A stretch of 64,000 bases of DNA from Methylobacterium longum (GCF_022179385.1 NZ_BPQS01000016.1:1-64000); one strand, 5' to 3'; positions 45,920-54,684 are shown, counted from the first letter of the stretch. Translations and numbers: made by a program. Notes: generated by a model from the letters alone, not told the origin.

Positions 45920-46247
45920 CGGGGGACCTCCTGCGCCGAGGCACTCCGGTACGCTAACTACTCCTTTGGGGTTCGGCAAAACCTCGGCACGCTCCAGCAC
46001 GGCTTGGGATCCACCTTTAGAGGAACTAAGCACAAGGCACGCCTTCCAGCGGGCCTCACGGCGTCGGCGAGGCTGCGTTGCACCGACATTCGGCTTTGCG
46101 CCCAAGCCAGTTGGACAGCACTCAGCAAACGGTCGGCCTGAACTGACGTGCTCGGCAACCGCTACACATGTGCAAAAAGTTCCATGCAGCGCTCGCTCGG
46201 CTCAAGGCTGAGCTTCGTCTTCGGACCACTGAGCAGAGGCAACGCCA
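45920..46247. repeat. Intergenic stretch with dispersed repeat copy 10 (46085-46150)
   Basis: A short, diverged copy: ACATTCGGCTTTGCGCCCAAG, then CAGTTGGACAGCACTCAGC and CGGTCGGCCTGAACTGACG. It lies between the divergent P450 and SPFH-like genes. Promoters for both should be in this stretch, but none is obvious. Confidence 0.5.
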
Positions 46248-47555
46248 ATGCTGATATCGCCGTCGCCCAGACCGGGCGTCGCACTACCGAGACAACCCAT
46301 GTCTACCCTCATCCGCGCCGGCTTCTCGCTCGGCGCCGTCGCAACCTACGTCGGCCTATCCCGCCTCGCCTCCATTGAGGCCGGTATCGCGGCCGGCCGC
46401 GCCGCCGTCAAGCAACTGTCCGACAGTGACCTCGCCCCCCTGAAGACGAGTGCTGCCGCCGATCTGGCGAGCGGATCCTCGCTGCCGTTTTTGGCGCTAC
46501 TCGCCGTGCTGGCGCTCATCTGGCTCGTTCCCGGACGCCGAGCGCCACTGGCCGCAGGTCTGCTGGGCCTCGGCATCGTGGCCGCGCCTGAGCCGTCACG
46601 CGCCTACTTCAGCAAGTACGACTACGGCGAGTACATCGAGATCCTGCCGAACCAGTCGGCGTTCATGATCCCGGAGAGTGGAGACACGAAGACGGCGCAG
46701 GCGCAGTTCGGCTCGGAGAAGTTCCTCGCCGAGAGCAAGGTCGCAGCCAAGCGGGTGCAGATCCCGCACACCAAGCTGCCGAACACCGGCACGCTGTCAG
46801 ACTACTACGTTCCGGCAGCCCGCCTGATCATCGTCGACCGCACGCCCGTCTCGCGCGAGTGGACGACGTCGGCAAACCGCGGCACGTCGAGTACCGACCA
46901 GGGCTTCCGGTTCGAGACCGCCGACTCGATCGGCTTGTCTACCTCGGTGGTCATTTCCGCCTTCGTCAAGGAGGAGGACGCGGCCAAGTTCCTGTACTGG
47001 TTCGGCACCAAGGCGGCCGCTCAGGACACCGACGAAGCGCGCTTCGCCTCGGTGCTCTACGGCCGCTCGCTCGCCGAAGTGGTCGACGGCAACGTGCACC
47101 GCACCGTGCAAGCCGCACTGGCGCGCGAATTCGGCAGGCGCTCTACGGACGACGCGATCCGCCAGAAGGCTGAGATCATGGCCGCCGTCGAGAAGGCAGT
47201 GGTCGATCAGTTCGCGCCGATGGGCGTCACAGTCACGACGCTGGGCTTTGCAGACGAGCTGAGCTTCGCGAATGCGGCGATCCAGGCCGCGATCGACGAC
47301 ACATTCATGGCCAACAAGCGGGCACAATCAGCTCAAGCGCAACTCGCCACGCTGCCGATCCAGGAGCGGATTCTCGACATGGAGATCCGTCGCTCGGACG
47401 CGCAGGCGCGGCAGACGCTAGCGGGGCGCTGGAACGGCAACGCCTCGGGCTTCCTGCCCTCCTGGATCGTGATCCCGAGCGATATCGTCGGGATGATCAA
47501 GGGCTGGTTTGGCGGTGGCGAGCCGAAGCCCGCGATGCCGGCCGCCAAGGGCTGA
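46248..47555 (+). CDS. Large SPFH-like membrane protein
   Basis: 435 residues (ATG 46248 behind AGAGG; ATG 46299 also possible). Two hydrophobic segments lie near residues 20-40 and 80-120 (LPFLALLAVLALIWLVPG; LAAGLLGLGIVAAP). An SPFH-like region follows: YIEILPNQSAFMIPESGDT, RTPVSREWTTSANRG, then TSVVISAFVKEEDAAKFLYW. A helical ERILDMEIRRSDAQARQTLAGR stretch precedes a C-terminal hydrophobic tail. It probably oligomerises in a membrane, and is distinct from the slipin at 29305. Confidence 0.65.
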   Translation: MLISPSPRPGVALPRQPMSTLIRAGFSLGAVATYVGLSRLASIEAGIAAGRAAVKQLSDSDLAPLKTSAAADLASGSSLPFLALLAVLALIWLVPGRRAPLAAGLLGLGIVAAPEPSRAYFSKYDYGEYIEILPNQSAFMIPESGDTKTAQAQFGSEKFLAESKVAAKRVQIPHTKLPNTGTLSDYYVPAARLIIVDRTPVSREWTTSANRGTSSTDQGFRFETADSIGLSTSVVISAFVKEEDAAKFLYWFGTKAAAQDTDEARFASVLYGRSLAEVVDGNVHRTVQAALAREFGRRSTDDAIRQKAEIMAAVEKAVVDQFAPMGVTVTTLGFADELSFANAAIQAAIDDTFMANKRAQSAQAQLATLPIQERILDMEIRRSDAQARQTLAGRWNGNASGFLPSWIVIPSDIVGMIKGWFGGGEPKPAMPAAKG

Positions 47556-47589
47556 CGAAAGACTCTGAATCAACTGACGGTCCAAGTTG

Positions 47590-47705
47590 GATCGAAGTGG
47601 GCGGGTCCGCTCTTGCGGCAAGCCTACTCCGAAGCAGCCATTCTGCTTACGGCCAAACCCAGTCATTCAGGCGCTGAGTAGAACTGCCCGAAGCGGACAT
47701 CTCCG
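47590..47705 (+). repeat. Dispersed intergenic repeat, copy 11
   Basis: It reads GGATCGAAGTGGGCGGGTCCG, CTCTTGCGGCAAGCCTACTCC, GAAGCAGCCATTCTGCTTACG, GCCAAACCCAGTCATTCAGGC, then GCCCGAAGCGGACATCTCC. It is the rightmost copy and marks the right edge of the cargo, just before the conserved right core. Confidence 0.7.
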
Positions 47706-47761
47706 CCTCTCCCTCAGCGGCAGAGGCGCCACCATCACGCGCGTGCCTTCCCGTCCTGTGT

Positions 47762-47775
47762 GGTATCATGATACC
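47762..47775. promoter_or_regulatory. Perfect 14-bp palindrome, candidate operator
   Basis: GGTATCATGATACC is a perfect palindrome ending 29 bp before the GTG start of the DUF5681-like gene. Its position suits a repressor site controlling the two-gene right core. Confidence 0.45.
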
Positions 47776-47804
47776 GTAATCAGGCGGGCGTGGAGGCAGC
47801 CGTC

Positions 47805-48251
47805 GTGAGCACTTCAGGTAAGAACGCGGGATCTACGCAGAACCAGCAGGTGCGCGGCAGGCCGTTCGCGCCCGGTAACCGCGGTCGGCCGAAAGGCGCC
47901 CGCAACAGGAGCACGCTGGCCGTCGAGCAGATGCTGGACGGCGAGGCCGAGGCCCTCGCCCGCAAAGCCATCGAGATGGCGCTCGATGGTGACGGGCCGG
48001 CGATGAAGCTCTGCCTCGACCGCCTGCTCTCGCCGCGGCGGGATCGGGCTATCACCTTCGCGCTGCCGGTCATCGAGAGCGCGGCCGACCTGCCGAGAGC
48101 GACTGAGGCCATGCTGCAGGCGGTCGCGTCTGGCGAGATCACGCCGTCCGAGGCCGCCGACATCGGCAAGGCAGTCTCGGCTCACATCGAGGCGGTCACC
48201 GCAGCCGAGATGGCGCAGCGCCTCGCCCGCCTGGAGGAAGCCGGCGCATGA
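47805..48251 (+). CDS. DUF5681-like protein
   Basis: 148 residues from GTG 47805 with GGAGG 8 nt upstream. The N-terminal FAPGNRGRPKGARNRST motif is the DUF5681 hallmark, a basic and probably nucleic-acid-binding segment common in phage and integrative elements. The remainder is helical (ALARKAIEMALDGDGPAMKLCLDRLL) and ends in a coiled-coil-like MAQRLARLEEAGA. Its function is unknown. It overlaps the next gene by 4 bp (ATGA), so they are coupled. Together they form the right core of the element. Confidence 0.75.
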   Translation: MSTSGKNAGSTQNQQVRGRPFAPGNRGRPKGARNRSTLAVEQMLDGEAEALARKAIEMALDGDGPAMKLCLDRLLSPRRDRAITFALPVIESAADLPRATEAMLQAVASGEITPSEAADIGKAVSAHIEAVTAAEMAQRLARLEEAGA

Positions 48252-48853
48252 GCGCCAACCTCGCCAGCCTGGAGCGCCGCCTGCGCAGGCTGGAGGAGCG
48301 CCGCACCGGCGAGGACGCGGTCTACGTCGCCTGGGGGCGAACGGCCGCCGAAGCCGATGCGGTCCTACGGCATGCGAGAGACACCGGCATTGTTGCGCAC
48401 TGGGACGAGGCCATCGCCCTGGTCTGGCGCGACCCTACGCCGGCCCCATCCTCCCGTTGGCTCGTGCTCGGGCGGGAACACGAGAACGAGTTGAGCGACC
48501 GCGAGCTGAGCCTTCTGGTCGACGCCTTTGAGGAGGAGGCGGTGCGCCGGGAGCGCGAGGTGGCGGCTGCCAAAGGCGCGGATCTGCCCGACCTCGACGA
48601 CACGGATGTGCGGATCCGGATCCTGCGTCGCGAGAGCCGCGACCTGCCGCGCGACCTTCGGTTCATGGCCATCCGAGAGAACCCGGAGCCGGTGATGCAC
48701 TGGTCAGCCCGAGGCTCGGGTCTCGTGCGGGCGTGCCAATGCCCGAGCTGTTTGTCTGGTGAGACCTCACCGCAGGTGCAGTACCCGGCCCACCAAGCTC
48801 GCTTCCGCGCTTGGCTTAAGCGGTACGCACCCGAGGACGAGCTGTACGTATGA
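48248..48853 (+). CDS. Hypothetical protein coupled to the DUF5681-like gene
   Basis: 201 residues, unknown function. It starts with a short coiled coil (ANLASLERRLRRLEERR), has an acidic middle part rich in Glu and Arg, and ends with a Cys pair (CQCPSC) that could bind metal. The start overlaps the previous stop. Homologues of such pairs would be expected at the same end of related elements; this needs a search. Confidence 0.65.
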   Translation: MSANLASLERRLRRLEERRTGEDAVYVAWGRTAAEADAVLRHARDTGIVAHWDEAIALVWRDPTPAPSSRWLVLGREHENELSDRELSLLVDAFEEEAVRREREVAAAKGADLPDLDDTDVRIRILRRESRDLPRDLRFMAIRENPEPVMHWSARGSGLVRACQCPSCLSGETSPQVQYPAHQARFRAWLKRYAPEDELYV

Positions 48854-49170
48854 ACTTCGTCGACATGTGTCGCCGCTAAGCGCGATTGGAAGCTGTACGG
48901 CGGGCCGGGGCGCCAACCGGCGGCTTTTCGGACCGTCCTGTCGGAGATCCGGCTGGCGACTTCGACGTGACTGACACTCTGGCTGACCGGCAGCGCTGGG
49001 TTGCGGAGGGCAAGGGCAGCATCTGCAACGGTGTGCTCTACCTCGTCAGCACAGAGATGGCCGTCAATGGGTGGGGGCGCGGTACGTCACTGAGGACTGA
49101 GAAGCATGGCCTACAGCTAGCCCATCCAGCCATATCGGACACGAGCAAACGTGCACGGACAAAACCAGTT
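48854..49170. other. Element right end, no firm gene
   Basis: Open frames here (longest 48886-49179 plus; a GTG start at 48967 would give about 70 residues) have no ribosome binding site or recognisable motif and run into the arm-type repeats. Nothing else is visible. Confidence 0.4.
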
Positions 49171-49191
49171 TTTCCGTAAATTTTCCGTACG
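49171..49191 (+). promoter_or_regulatory. Putative right integrase arm-type sites
   Basis: TTTCCGTAAA (49171-49180) and TTTCCGTACG (49182-49191) repeat the left-arm motif with the same 11-bp pitch and orientation. They lie about 47 bp from the right att. Confidence 0.6.
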
Positions 49192-49237
49192 ACCACCCAT
49201 TTACAAGCGCGAAAGCAAGCTAAGTGATTGGATTTGT

Positions 49238-49281
49238 TGGCGCGCCCTACGGGAATCGAACCCGTGTTTTCGCCGTGAAAG
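49238..49281. repeat. Right attachment site, within tRNA-Glu
   Basis: The 44 bp are identical to 836-879. This copy lies in the complete tRNA gene, so the element restored the tRNA 3' end when it inserted, and excision would leave an intact gene. Confidence 0.93.
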
Positions 49282-49313
49282 GGCGACGTCCTGGACCGCT
49301 AGACGAAGGGCGC
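49238..49313 (-). tRNA. tRNA-Glu (anticodon TTC)
   Basis: 76 nt with CCA encoded. Read on the minus strand: acceptor stem GCGCCCT pairs with AGGGCGC, the D-arm holds TCTAGCGGTCCAGGA, the anticodon loop is CTTTCAC giving anticodon TTC, and the T-arm reads GGGTTCGATTCCC. Discriminator is G. It is the integration target of the element on its left. Confidence 0.96.
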
Positions 49314-49420
49314 TTTGGCTAGGCTGGGGTTCTATAGTCGGAGCGGGGGCGGCCGGCAACCGTCGAAGCGTCGCGGAATCGAGGTTTGACCGCGGGCCGG
49401 CTTGCGGCGATGGAGGAGGC

Positions 49421-49948
49421 ATGCCTCAGCCCCCCCCACGCATGACCCTCGTCCTCGGCGGGGCGCGGTCCGGCAAGAGCGCCTACGCCGAGGGGCTGAT
49501 CGAGGCCTGCCCCGGCCCCTGGCTCTACCTCGCCACCGCGCAGGCCTTCGATGACGAGATGGTCGCTCGCATCGCACAGCACCGCGCCCGGCGGAGCGAA
49601 GCGTGGCGCACCCGGGACGTGCCGCGCGCCCTGCCGGAGGCGATCACCGCGTCCGAAGGACCCGTCCTGGTCGATTGCCTGACGCTCTGGCTCACCAACC
49701 TGATCCTGGCGGAGTCCGACGTGGCGGCTGCCGCGGAGCAACTGCTCGCCGCCTGCGCGGGCGCCCCGGGGCCGCTGGTGCTGGTGGGCAACGAGGTCGG
49801 GCTCGGGATCGTGCCCGACAACGCCCTCGCCCGCCGCTTCCGCGACGCGGCCGGCCGCCTGCACCAGCAGCTCGCCGCCCAGGCCGACCGGGTCGTGCTC
49901 ACCGTGGCCGGCCTGCCGCTGATCGTCAAACCCGGAGCCTCCGCGTGA
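49421..49948 (+). CDS. cobU: Adenosylcobinamide kinase / guanylyltransferase
   Basis: 175 residues from ATG 49421 (ATG 49442 also possible). It has the CobU/CobP Walker A near the N-terminus (LVLGGARSGKSAYAE), WLYLATAQAFDDEM, LVDCLTLWLTN and LVGNEVGLGIVPDN. The enzyme phosphorylates adenosylcobinamide and adds GMP for nucleotide-loop assembly in cobalamin synthesis. It is first in a cob run and overlaps or nearly overlaps the next gene. The 107-bp gap to the tRNA is too short for a cobalamin riboswitch. Confidence 0.93.
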   Translation: MPQPPPRMTLVLGGARSGKSAYAEGLIEACPGPWLYLATAQAFDDEMVARIAQHRARRSEAWRTRDVPRALPEAITASEGPVLVDCLTLWLTNLILAESDVAAAAEQLLAACAGAPGPLVLVGNEVGLGIVPDNALARRFRDAAGRLHQQLAAQADRVVLTVAGLPLIVKPGASA

Positions 49949-49968
49949 GCGACGACAGGAGCGACGAC

Positions 49969-50583
49969 ATGAGCGACCGCATGAGCGACGACGCGACCCG
50001 CCACCGCGCGAAGATGGAGAAGCGCAAGGCCGTGCAGGACGCCGAGGTGGCGGCCAAGACCGTGGAAAAGGGCCTGCTCCTCGTCCATACCGGCCCCGGC
50101 AAGGGCAAGAGCACGGCGGCTCTGGGGCTGATGCTGCGGGCGCTCGGCCGCGGCTGGCGGGTCGGCATGGTGCAATTCATCAAGGGCGGCTGGGACACGG
50201 GCGAGCGCCACGCCATGGCGGCCTTCGGCGAGCGGGTCGTGTGGCACACCCTCGGCGAGGGCTTCACCTGGGAGACCCAGGACAAGGCCCGCGACATCGC
50301 CGCCTGCCGCCACGCCTGGGAGGTCGCCGAAGGCCTGATGGCCGATCCCACGATCCGCCTGCTCGTCCTCGATGAGCTGAACATCGCGCTGCGCTACGAC
50401 TATCTCGACCTCGATGCCGTCGTCGCCGCCCTGCGGGCGCGCCGGCCGGACCTGCACGTGGTGGTCACCGGCCGCAACGCCAAGCCGGCCCTGGTCGAGG
50501 CCGCCGACCTCGTCACCGAGATGGGCAGCGTCAAGCACCACTTCGCCGCCGGCGTGAAGGCGCAGGAAGGGATCGAGTTCTGA
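49969..50583 (+). CDS. cobO: Cob(I)alamin adenosyltransferase
   Basis: 204 residues from ATG 49969 behind AGGAG; GTG 49945, overlapping the cobU stop, is an alternative. CobO/BtuR hallmarks: [15 protein letters not shown] (P-loop), [27 protein letters not shown] and [21 protein letters not shown]. It transfers the adenosyl group from ATP to the corrinoid cobalt. It lies between cobU and cobQ in one operon. Confidence 0.93.
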   Translation: MSDRMSDDATRHRAKMEKRKAVQDAEVAAKTVEKGLLLVHTGPGKGKSTAALGLMLRALGRGWRVGMVQFIKGGWDTGERHAMAAFGERVVWHTLGEGFTWETQDKARDIAACRHAWEVAEGLMADPTIRLLVLDELNIALRYDYLDLDAVVAALRARRPDLHVVVTGRNAKPALVEAADLVTEMGSVKHHFAAGVKAQEGIEF

Positions 50584-50618
50584 GCTCGCCGCGCGCGAAG
50601 GCGCCCAAGAAGGCCCTG

Positions 50619-52061
50619 ATGATCCAGGGCACCGGCTCCGATGTCGGCAAGTCGCTGCTCGTGGCGGGGCTGGCGCGCGCCTTCACGGAGCGGGGCCTGA
50701 GGGTCCGGCCGTTCAAGCCGCAGAACATGTCGAACAACGCCGCCGTCACCGCCGACGGCGGCGAGATCGGCCGGGCGCAGGCGCTCCAGGCCCGGGCCGC
50801 CCGGGTGGCGCCCTCCGTGCACATGAACCCGGTCCTGCTGAAGCCGCAGAGCGAGGTCGGCTCCCAGGTGGTGGTGCAGGGCCGGATGGTCGCCACCGTG
50901 AAGGCGCGCGATTACCAGGCCTGGAAACCCCGGCTGATGTCCGCCGTCCTGGAGAGCTTCTCACGCCTCGCGGAGGACGCCGACCTCGTCCTCGTCGAGG
51001 GCGCGGGCTCGGCCTCCGAGGTCAACCTGCGCGCGGGCGACATCGCCAATATGGGCTTCGCCCGGGCCACCGACACGCCGGTGGTGCTGGTGGGCGACAT
51101 CGACCGGGGCGGCGTCATCGCAAGCCTCGTCGGCACGAAGGCCGTGATCGACCCGGAGGACGCCGCGATGATCGCCGGCTTCCTCGTCAACCGGTTTCGC
51201 GGGGATCCGAGCCTGTTCGCCGACGGGATGCGGCTGATCGCCGAGCACACCGGTTGGGCGGCGCTCGGCCTCGTGCCGCATTTTCCCGAGGCCGCGCGCC
51301 TGCCGGCCGAGGACGTGCTGGGGCTCGCCGGCTCGGAAGCGCGCGGGCCCGGAGCCGTCACGGTGGCGGTGCCGGTGCTGCCGCGCATCGCCAATTTCGA
51401 CGACCTCGATCCGCTGCGGGCGGAGCCGGGCGTCCGCGTCACGCTGGTCCGGCCCGGGACACCGATCCCCGCCGAGGCCGCGCTCGTGCTGCTGCCGGGC
51501 TCCAAAACCACGATCGACGACCTGGAGGCTTTTCGCCAGGAGGGCTGGGACATCGACCTGCGCGCCCATGTCCGGCGGGGCGGGCGGGTGCTGGGACTCT
51601 GCGGCGGCTACCAGATGCTGGGCCGGAGCCTCGCCGACCCGCACGGGATCGAGGGGGCGCCCCGCACGGTGCCAGGCCTCGGTCTGCTCGAGGTCGACAC
51701 CGTGATGACGCCGCAGAAGCGCCTCGCCGCCGTCACCGGCACGAGCCTGCCCGACGGCGTGCCGTTTGCCGGCTACGAGATGCATATCGGTGCGACCGAA
51801 GGGCCCGACGCGGCCCGGCCGCTGCTGCGCTTCGCCGACGGGCGCCTGGACGGGGCGGTCTCGGCGGACGGGCGCGTGGCCGGGACCTACGTCCACGGCC
51901 TGTTCGCGCAGGATGCGCAGCGGGCGGCCTGGCTCGCGCGCCTCGGGACGGCCTCGGAGGGTGCCGGCTACGAATCCGGGGTCGAGGCGGCGCTGGACGG
52001 ACTCGCGCGACACATCGCGGCCCATGTCGACTGCGACCGCCTGCTGGCGCTTGCCCGGTAG
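50619..52061 (+). CDS. cobQ: Cobyric acid synthase
   Basis: 480 residues with the N-terminal dethiobiotin-synthetase-like ATPase ([40 protein letters not shown]) and a C-terminal class I glutamine amidotransferase-like domain ([12 protein letters not shown] with nucleophile Cys, [17 protein letters not shown]). It amidates carboxyls b, d, e and g of adenosylcobyrinate diamide. AGAAGG precedes the ATG. It is third in the cobU-cobO-cobQ operon. Confidence 0.95.
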   Translation: MIQGTGSDVGKSLLVAGLARAFTERGLRVRPFKPQNMSNNAAVTADGGEIGRAQALQARAARVAPSVHMNPVLLKPQSEVGSQVVVQGRMVATVKARDYQAWKPRLMSAVLESFSRLAEDADLVLVEGAGSASEVNLRAGDIANMGFARATDTPVVLVGDIDRGGVIASLVGTKAVIDPEDAAMIAGFLVNRFRGDPSLFADGMRLIAEHTGWAALGLVPHFPEAARLPAEDVLGLAGSEARGPGAVTVAVPVLPRIANFDDLDPLRAEPGVRVTLVRPGTPIPAEAALVLLPGSKTTIDDLEAFRQEGWDIDLRAHVRRGGRVLGLCGGYQMLGRSLADPHGIEGAPRTVPGLGLLEVDTVMTPQKRLAAVTGTSLPDGVPFAGYEMHIGATEGPDAARPLLRFADGRLDGAVSADGRVAGTYVHGLFAQDAQRAAWLARLGTASEGAGYESGVEAALDGLARHIAAHVDCDRLLALAR

Positions 52062-52139
52062 GCGGGGCGTGAGCCAGGGATGACTCCGTGTCATGCAGGT
52101 CCCGCCACGAAGGACCGCACGCGCCCAGAGGAACGCCCC

Positions 52140-53486
52140 ATGCCCCCCACGCCATTCCCCGCCGGGGAGGATCTCGCCGCGAGCACCGTCCGCACCGTGA
52201 CCCTGCGGCTGATGCCGCTGCTCGGCCTGCTCTACCTGATCGCCTATATCGACCGGCAGAACGTCTCCTACGCCAAGCTGGAGATGGTGGGCAGCCTCGG
52301 CCTCTCCGAGACCGCCTACGGGCTCGGGGCCTCGCTGTTCTTCCTCGGCTACTTCCTGTTCGAGGTGCCGGCTAACGTCTTCCTGGAGCGGGTCGGCGCG
52401 CGGATCTGGTTCGCGCGGATCATGATCACCTGGGGGATCGTCACGGTGCTCCTCGGCTTCACCCAGGGCACGGCGATGTTCTACGTGCTGCGCTTCCTGC
52501 TCGGCGCCGCGGAGGCCGGCTTCTTTCCCGGCGTGCTGTTCGCCCTGACCCTGTGGTTCCCGCATGCGCACCGGGCGCGGATGATCGGCTGGTTCATGAT
52601 CGCCAGCGCGGTCGCCAACGCGGTCGGCGCGGCGGTGGGCGGGGCGCTGCTCGGCCTGAACGGGCTCCTGGGCCTCCAGGGCTGGCAATGGGTGTTCCTG
52701 GCCACCGGCGCGCCGGCGATCCTCATGGCCGCGGTGGTGCTGGTCGTCCTGCCGGACGGCCCTGAGACCGCGCCCTGGCTGTCGCGGGCCCAGCGCGACT
52801 GGCTCGCCCGGACGCTCCGGGCGGAACGCGAGGACGGCGGCCATGTCGACCACGGCAATCCCTTCGCCGCGCTCCTCGACCGGCGGGTGCTGATGCTGGC
52901 GGGCGTCTACATCTCCCTGCCGCTGGCCGCCTACGGCCTCGGCTACTGGCTGCCCACCGTGGTGAAGGGCTTCGGGGTCTCGAACCTGACGAACGGCTTC
53001 CTCAACATCATCCCCTGGATGGTCACGGCCCTCGCCCTCTGGTGGGTCCCGCGCCACGCCGCCCGCACAGGCGCGCAGGGCAACGCCCTGACCTGGCACG
53101 TGGTCGGACCGGCGCTGGTCGGGGCGGCGGGCCTGGCGCTCTCCGTCGTCCTGCCGGGCAACGCCGTGAAGTTCGCCTGCTTGTGCGTGGCCGCCGCCGG
53201 GACCTTCGCGGCCCAGCCGGTCTTCTGGTCGATGCCCGGGACCTTCCTGCGCGGCGCCTCGGCGGCGGCCGGGATCGCGGCGATCAACTCGGTGGGCAAT
53301 CTCGGCGGCTTCGTCGCCCAGAACGCCGTGCCGTTCATCCGCGACCAGACCCGGAGCGACCTCGTGCCGATGCTGTTCCTGGCGGCGTGCCTGGCGGTGG
53401 GGGCGGGGCTGATGTTCGTGGTGCTCTCCGCCCTGCGCCGGGACGCCGCCCGGCGGGCGGTACCGAATGCGGTGCGGCCGGCCTGA
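52140..53486 (+). CDS. MFS transporter, anion:cation symporter type
   Basis: 448 residues with about twelve transmembrane helices. LLYLIAYIDRQNVSYAKLEM near the first helix, FFLGYFLFEVPANVFLERVGARIW split over the second and third, and AAEAGFFPGVLFALTLWFP are typical of the ACS family that imports aromatic acids, tartrate or other organic anions. AGAGGAA precedes ATG 52140. It is downstream of cobQ but there is no reason to link it to cobalamin. Confidence 0.88.
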   Translation: MPPTPFPAGEDLAASTVRTVTLRLMPLLGLLYLIAYIDRQNVSYAKLEMVGSLGLSETAYGLGASLFFLGYFLFEVPANVFLERVGARIWFARIMITWGIVTVLLGFTQGTAMFYVLRFLLGAAEAGFFPGVLFALTLWFPHAHRARMIGWFMIASAVANAVGAAVGGALLGLNGLLGLQGWQWVFLATGAPAILMAAVVLVVLPDGPETAPWLSRAQRDWLARTLRAEREDGGHVDHGNPFAALLDRRVLMLAGVYISLPLAAYGLGYWLPTVVKGFGVSNLTNGFLNIIPWMVTALALWWVPRHAARTGAQGNALTWHVVGPALVGAAGLALSVVLPGNAVKFACLCVAAAGTFAAQPVFWSMPGTFLRGASAAAGIAAINSVGNLGGFVAQNAVPFIRDQTRSDLVPMLFLAACLAVGAGLMFVVLSALRRDAARRAVPNAVRPA

Positions 53487-53585
53487 ACGGGGACCGGCCT
53501 CGTGCGTTATCGTTCCTCAGGCCGACTCCGTCGGCAGGATGATGCACCCCGCGCCCCGCGGGACATCTTTGAGGAGGGTACCGCG

Positions 53586-53762
53586 ATGAGCCAGGGATTT
53601 CCGCTCATGATTCTCGCGTTCGGAACGCTCGGCGGCATCTGGTTCCTGGCCGCCGCGGCCCGGAAGCAGGTCGCCGACGCCAAGGGCAGCCCGGAGCGCT
53701 CCAACCTGATCCACCAGCACGGCGGCGCGCCGCGGCCGAACATGCCGGGCACCGAGCACTGA
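53586..53762 (+). CDS. Small single-span membrane protein
   Basis: 58 residues behind a strong GAGGAGG. One transmembrane helix (FPLMILAFGTLGGIWFLAAAA) is followed by a short polar tail (SNLIHQHGGAPRPNMPGTEH). Unknown function. It is convergent with the dehydrogenase on the minus strand. Confidence 0.7.
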   Translation: MSQGFPLMILAFGTLGGIWFLAAAARKQVADAKGSPERSNLIHQHGGAPRPNMPGTEH

Positions 53763-53769
53763 GGCGCCT

Positions 53770-54684
53770 TCAGCCGGCGGCGATCCGCCGGCAATGCTCG
53801 AGGGCGGCGCCGATCAGGTTGTCGCTGGCCTCGGGCGTGCGGAACGCCGAATGCGCCGAGAGGGTGACGTTGGGCAGGCCGGCCAGCGGGTGATCCGCCG
53901 GCAGGGGCTCGATCGTGAACACGTCGAGTCCGGCCCGCGCCACGCGGCCGGCGCGCAGGGCCTCGATCAGGGCGGGCTCGTCGATCACCGCGCCCCGTGC
54001 GGTGTTGATCAGCATCGCGCCCGGCTTCATCGCGGCGATCCGCGCCGCCGACAGGAAGCCGCGGGTCTCGTCGGTGAGGAGCAGGTGGAGCGAGACCACG
54101 TCGCTCGCGCCGAGCAATTGCTCCAGGGATACGAAGGCGACACCGGGATGCGTCTTCGGGGTCCGGTTCCAGGCGAGCACGCGCATGCCGATGCCCTGGC
54201 AAAGCCGCGCCATCTCGGCCGCGATCCCGCCGAACCCAACGAGGCCGACCGTCTTGCCGGTGAGCTGGATCGCCTCGGTGCGCAGCCAAGTCCCGGCGCG
54301 CATCGCCCGGTCCATCTCGGGCAGCCCCCGGGCGGCCGCCCACATCAGCGCGAAGGCGCATTCGGCGACCGCCGTGTCGCCGTAGCCCTTGATGGTGTGG
54401 ACGGTGACGCCGAGGGCGTCCCGGAGCGCCTCCGGATCCATGTAGCTGCGGGCGCCGGTGCCGAGGAACACCACGTGCCTCAGGCCCGCGCAGGCCCGGG
54501 CCACGTCGCCGGGCAGGGCGGTGTGGTCGATCACCGCGATCTCGGCCCCGGCCAGGATGCCGGGCAGGTCCTCCGGGGCGATGCCCGGGTTCTCGTGGAT
54601 CGCGACGGGTGGATCGTCCGGCCGCAGCAGCCGCCGGGCCACCGCCGCCAGGGTCTCGCTGGCATCCACGAACACCGCGCGCAT
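53770..54684 (-). CDS. D-isomer 2-hydroxyacid dehydrogenase family protein
   Basis: 304 residues. The NAD-binding Rossmann motif is TVGLVGFGGIAAEMA (about 145), followed by NTARGAVIDEPALIEALRAG and the substrate-binding GLDVFTIEPLP. The catalytic Arg/Glu/His are suggested by NTARG, DVFTIEP and LSAHSAF. It reduces 2-oxoacids or oxidises D-2-hydroxyacids in the cytoplasm. Substrate is unknown; it stands next to cobalamin genes without an obvious link. Confidence 0.9.
   Translation of the reverse strand: MRAVFVDASETLAAVARRLLRPDDPPVAIHENPGIAPEDLPGILAGAEIAVIDHTALPGDVARACAGLRHVVFLGTGARSYMDPEALRDALGVTVHTIKGYGDTAVAECAFALMWAAARGLPEMDRAMRAGTWLRTEAIQLTGKTVGLVGFGGIAAEMARLCQGIGMRVLAWNRTPKTHPGVAFVSLEQLLGASDVVSLHLLLTDETRGFLSAARIAAMKPGAMLINTARGAVIDEPALIEALRAGRVARAGLDVFTIEPLPADHPLAGLPNVTLSAHSAFRTPEASDNLIGAALEHCRRIAAG

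Noticed and set aside
48886..49179. Plus-strand frame at the right end of the element
   Set aside because: Starts at TTG with no ribosome binding site and runs through the arm-type repeats; too weak to call.
836..49281. Prophage or conjugative element
   Set aside because: No capsid, terminase, tail, relaxase or type IV secretion genes were found among the readable ORFs.
49314..49420. Cobalamin riboswitch upstream of cobU
   Set aside because: Only 107 bp separate the tRNA from cobU and no B12-box-like sequence is visible.
49603..49968. N-terminal extension of cobO
   Set aside because: This part is a shadow frame of cobU; CobO similarity begins after 49969.
50961..53099. 712-codon minus-strand frame opposite cobQ and the MFS gene
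   Set aside because: GC-rich shadow frame with no domain; both plus-strand genes are clear.
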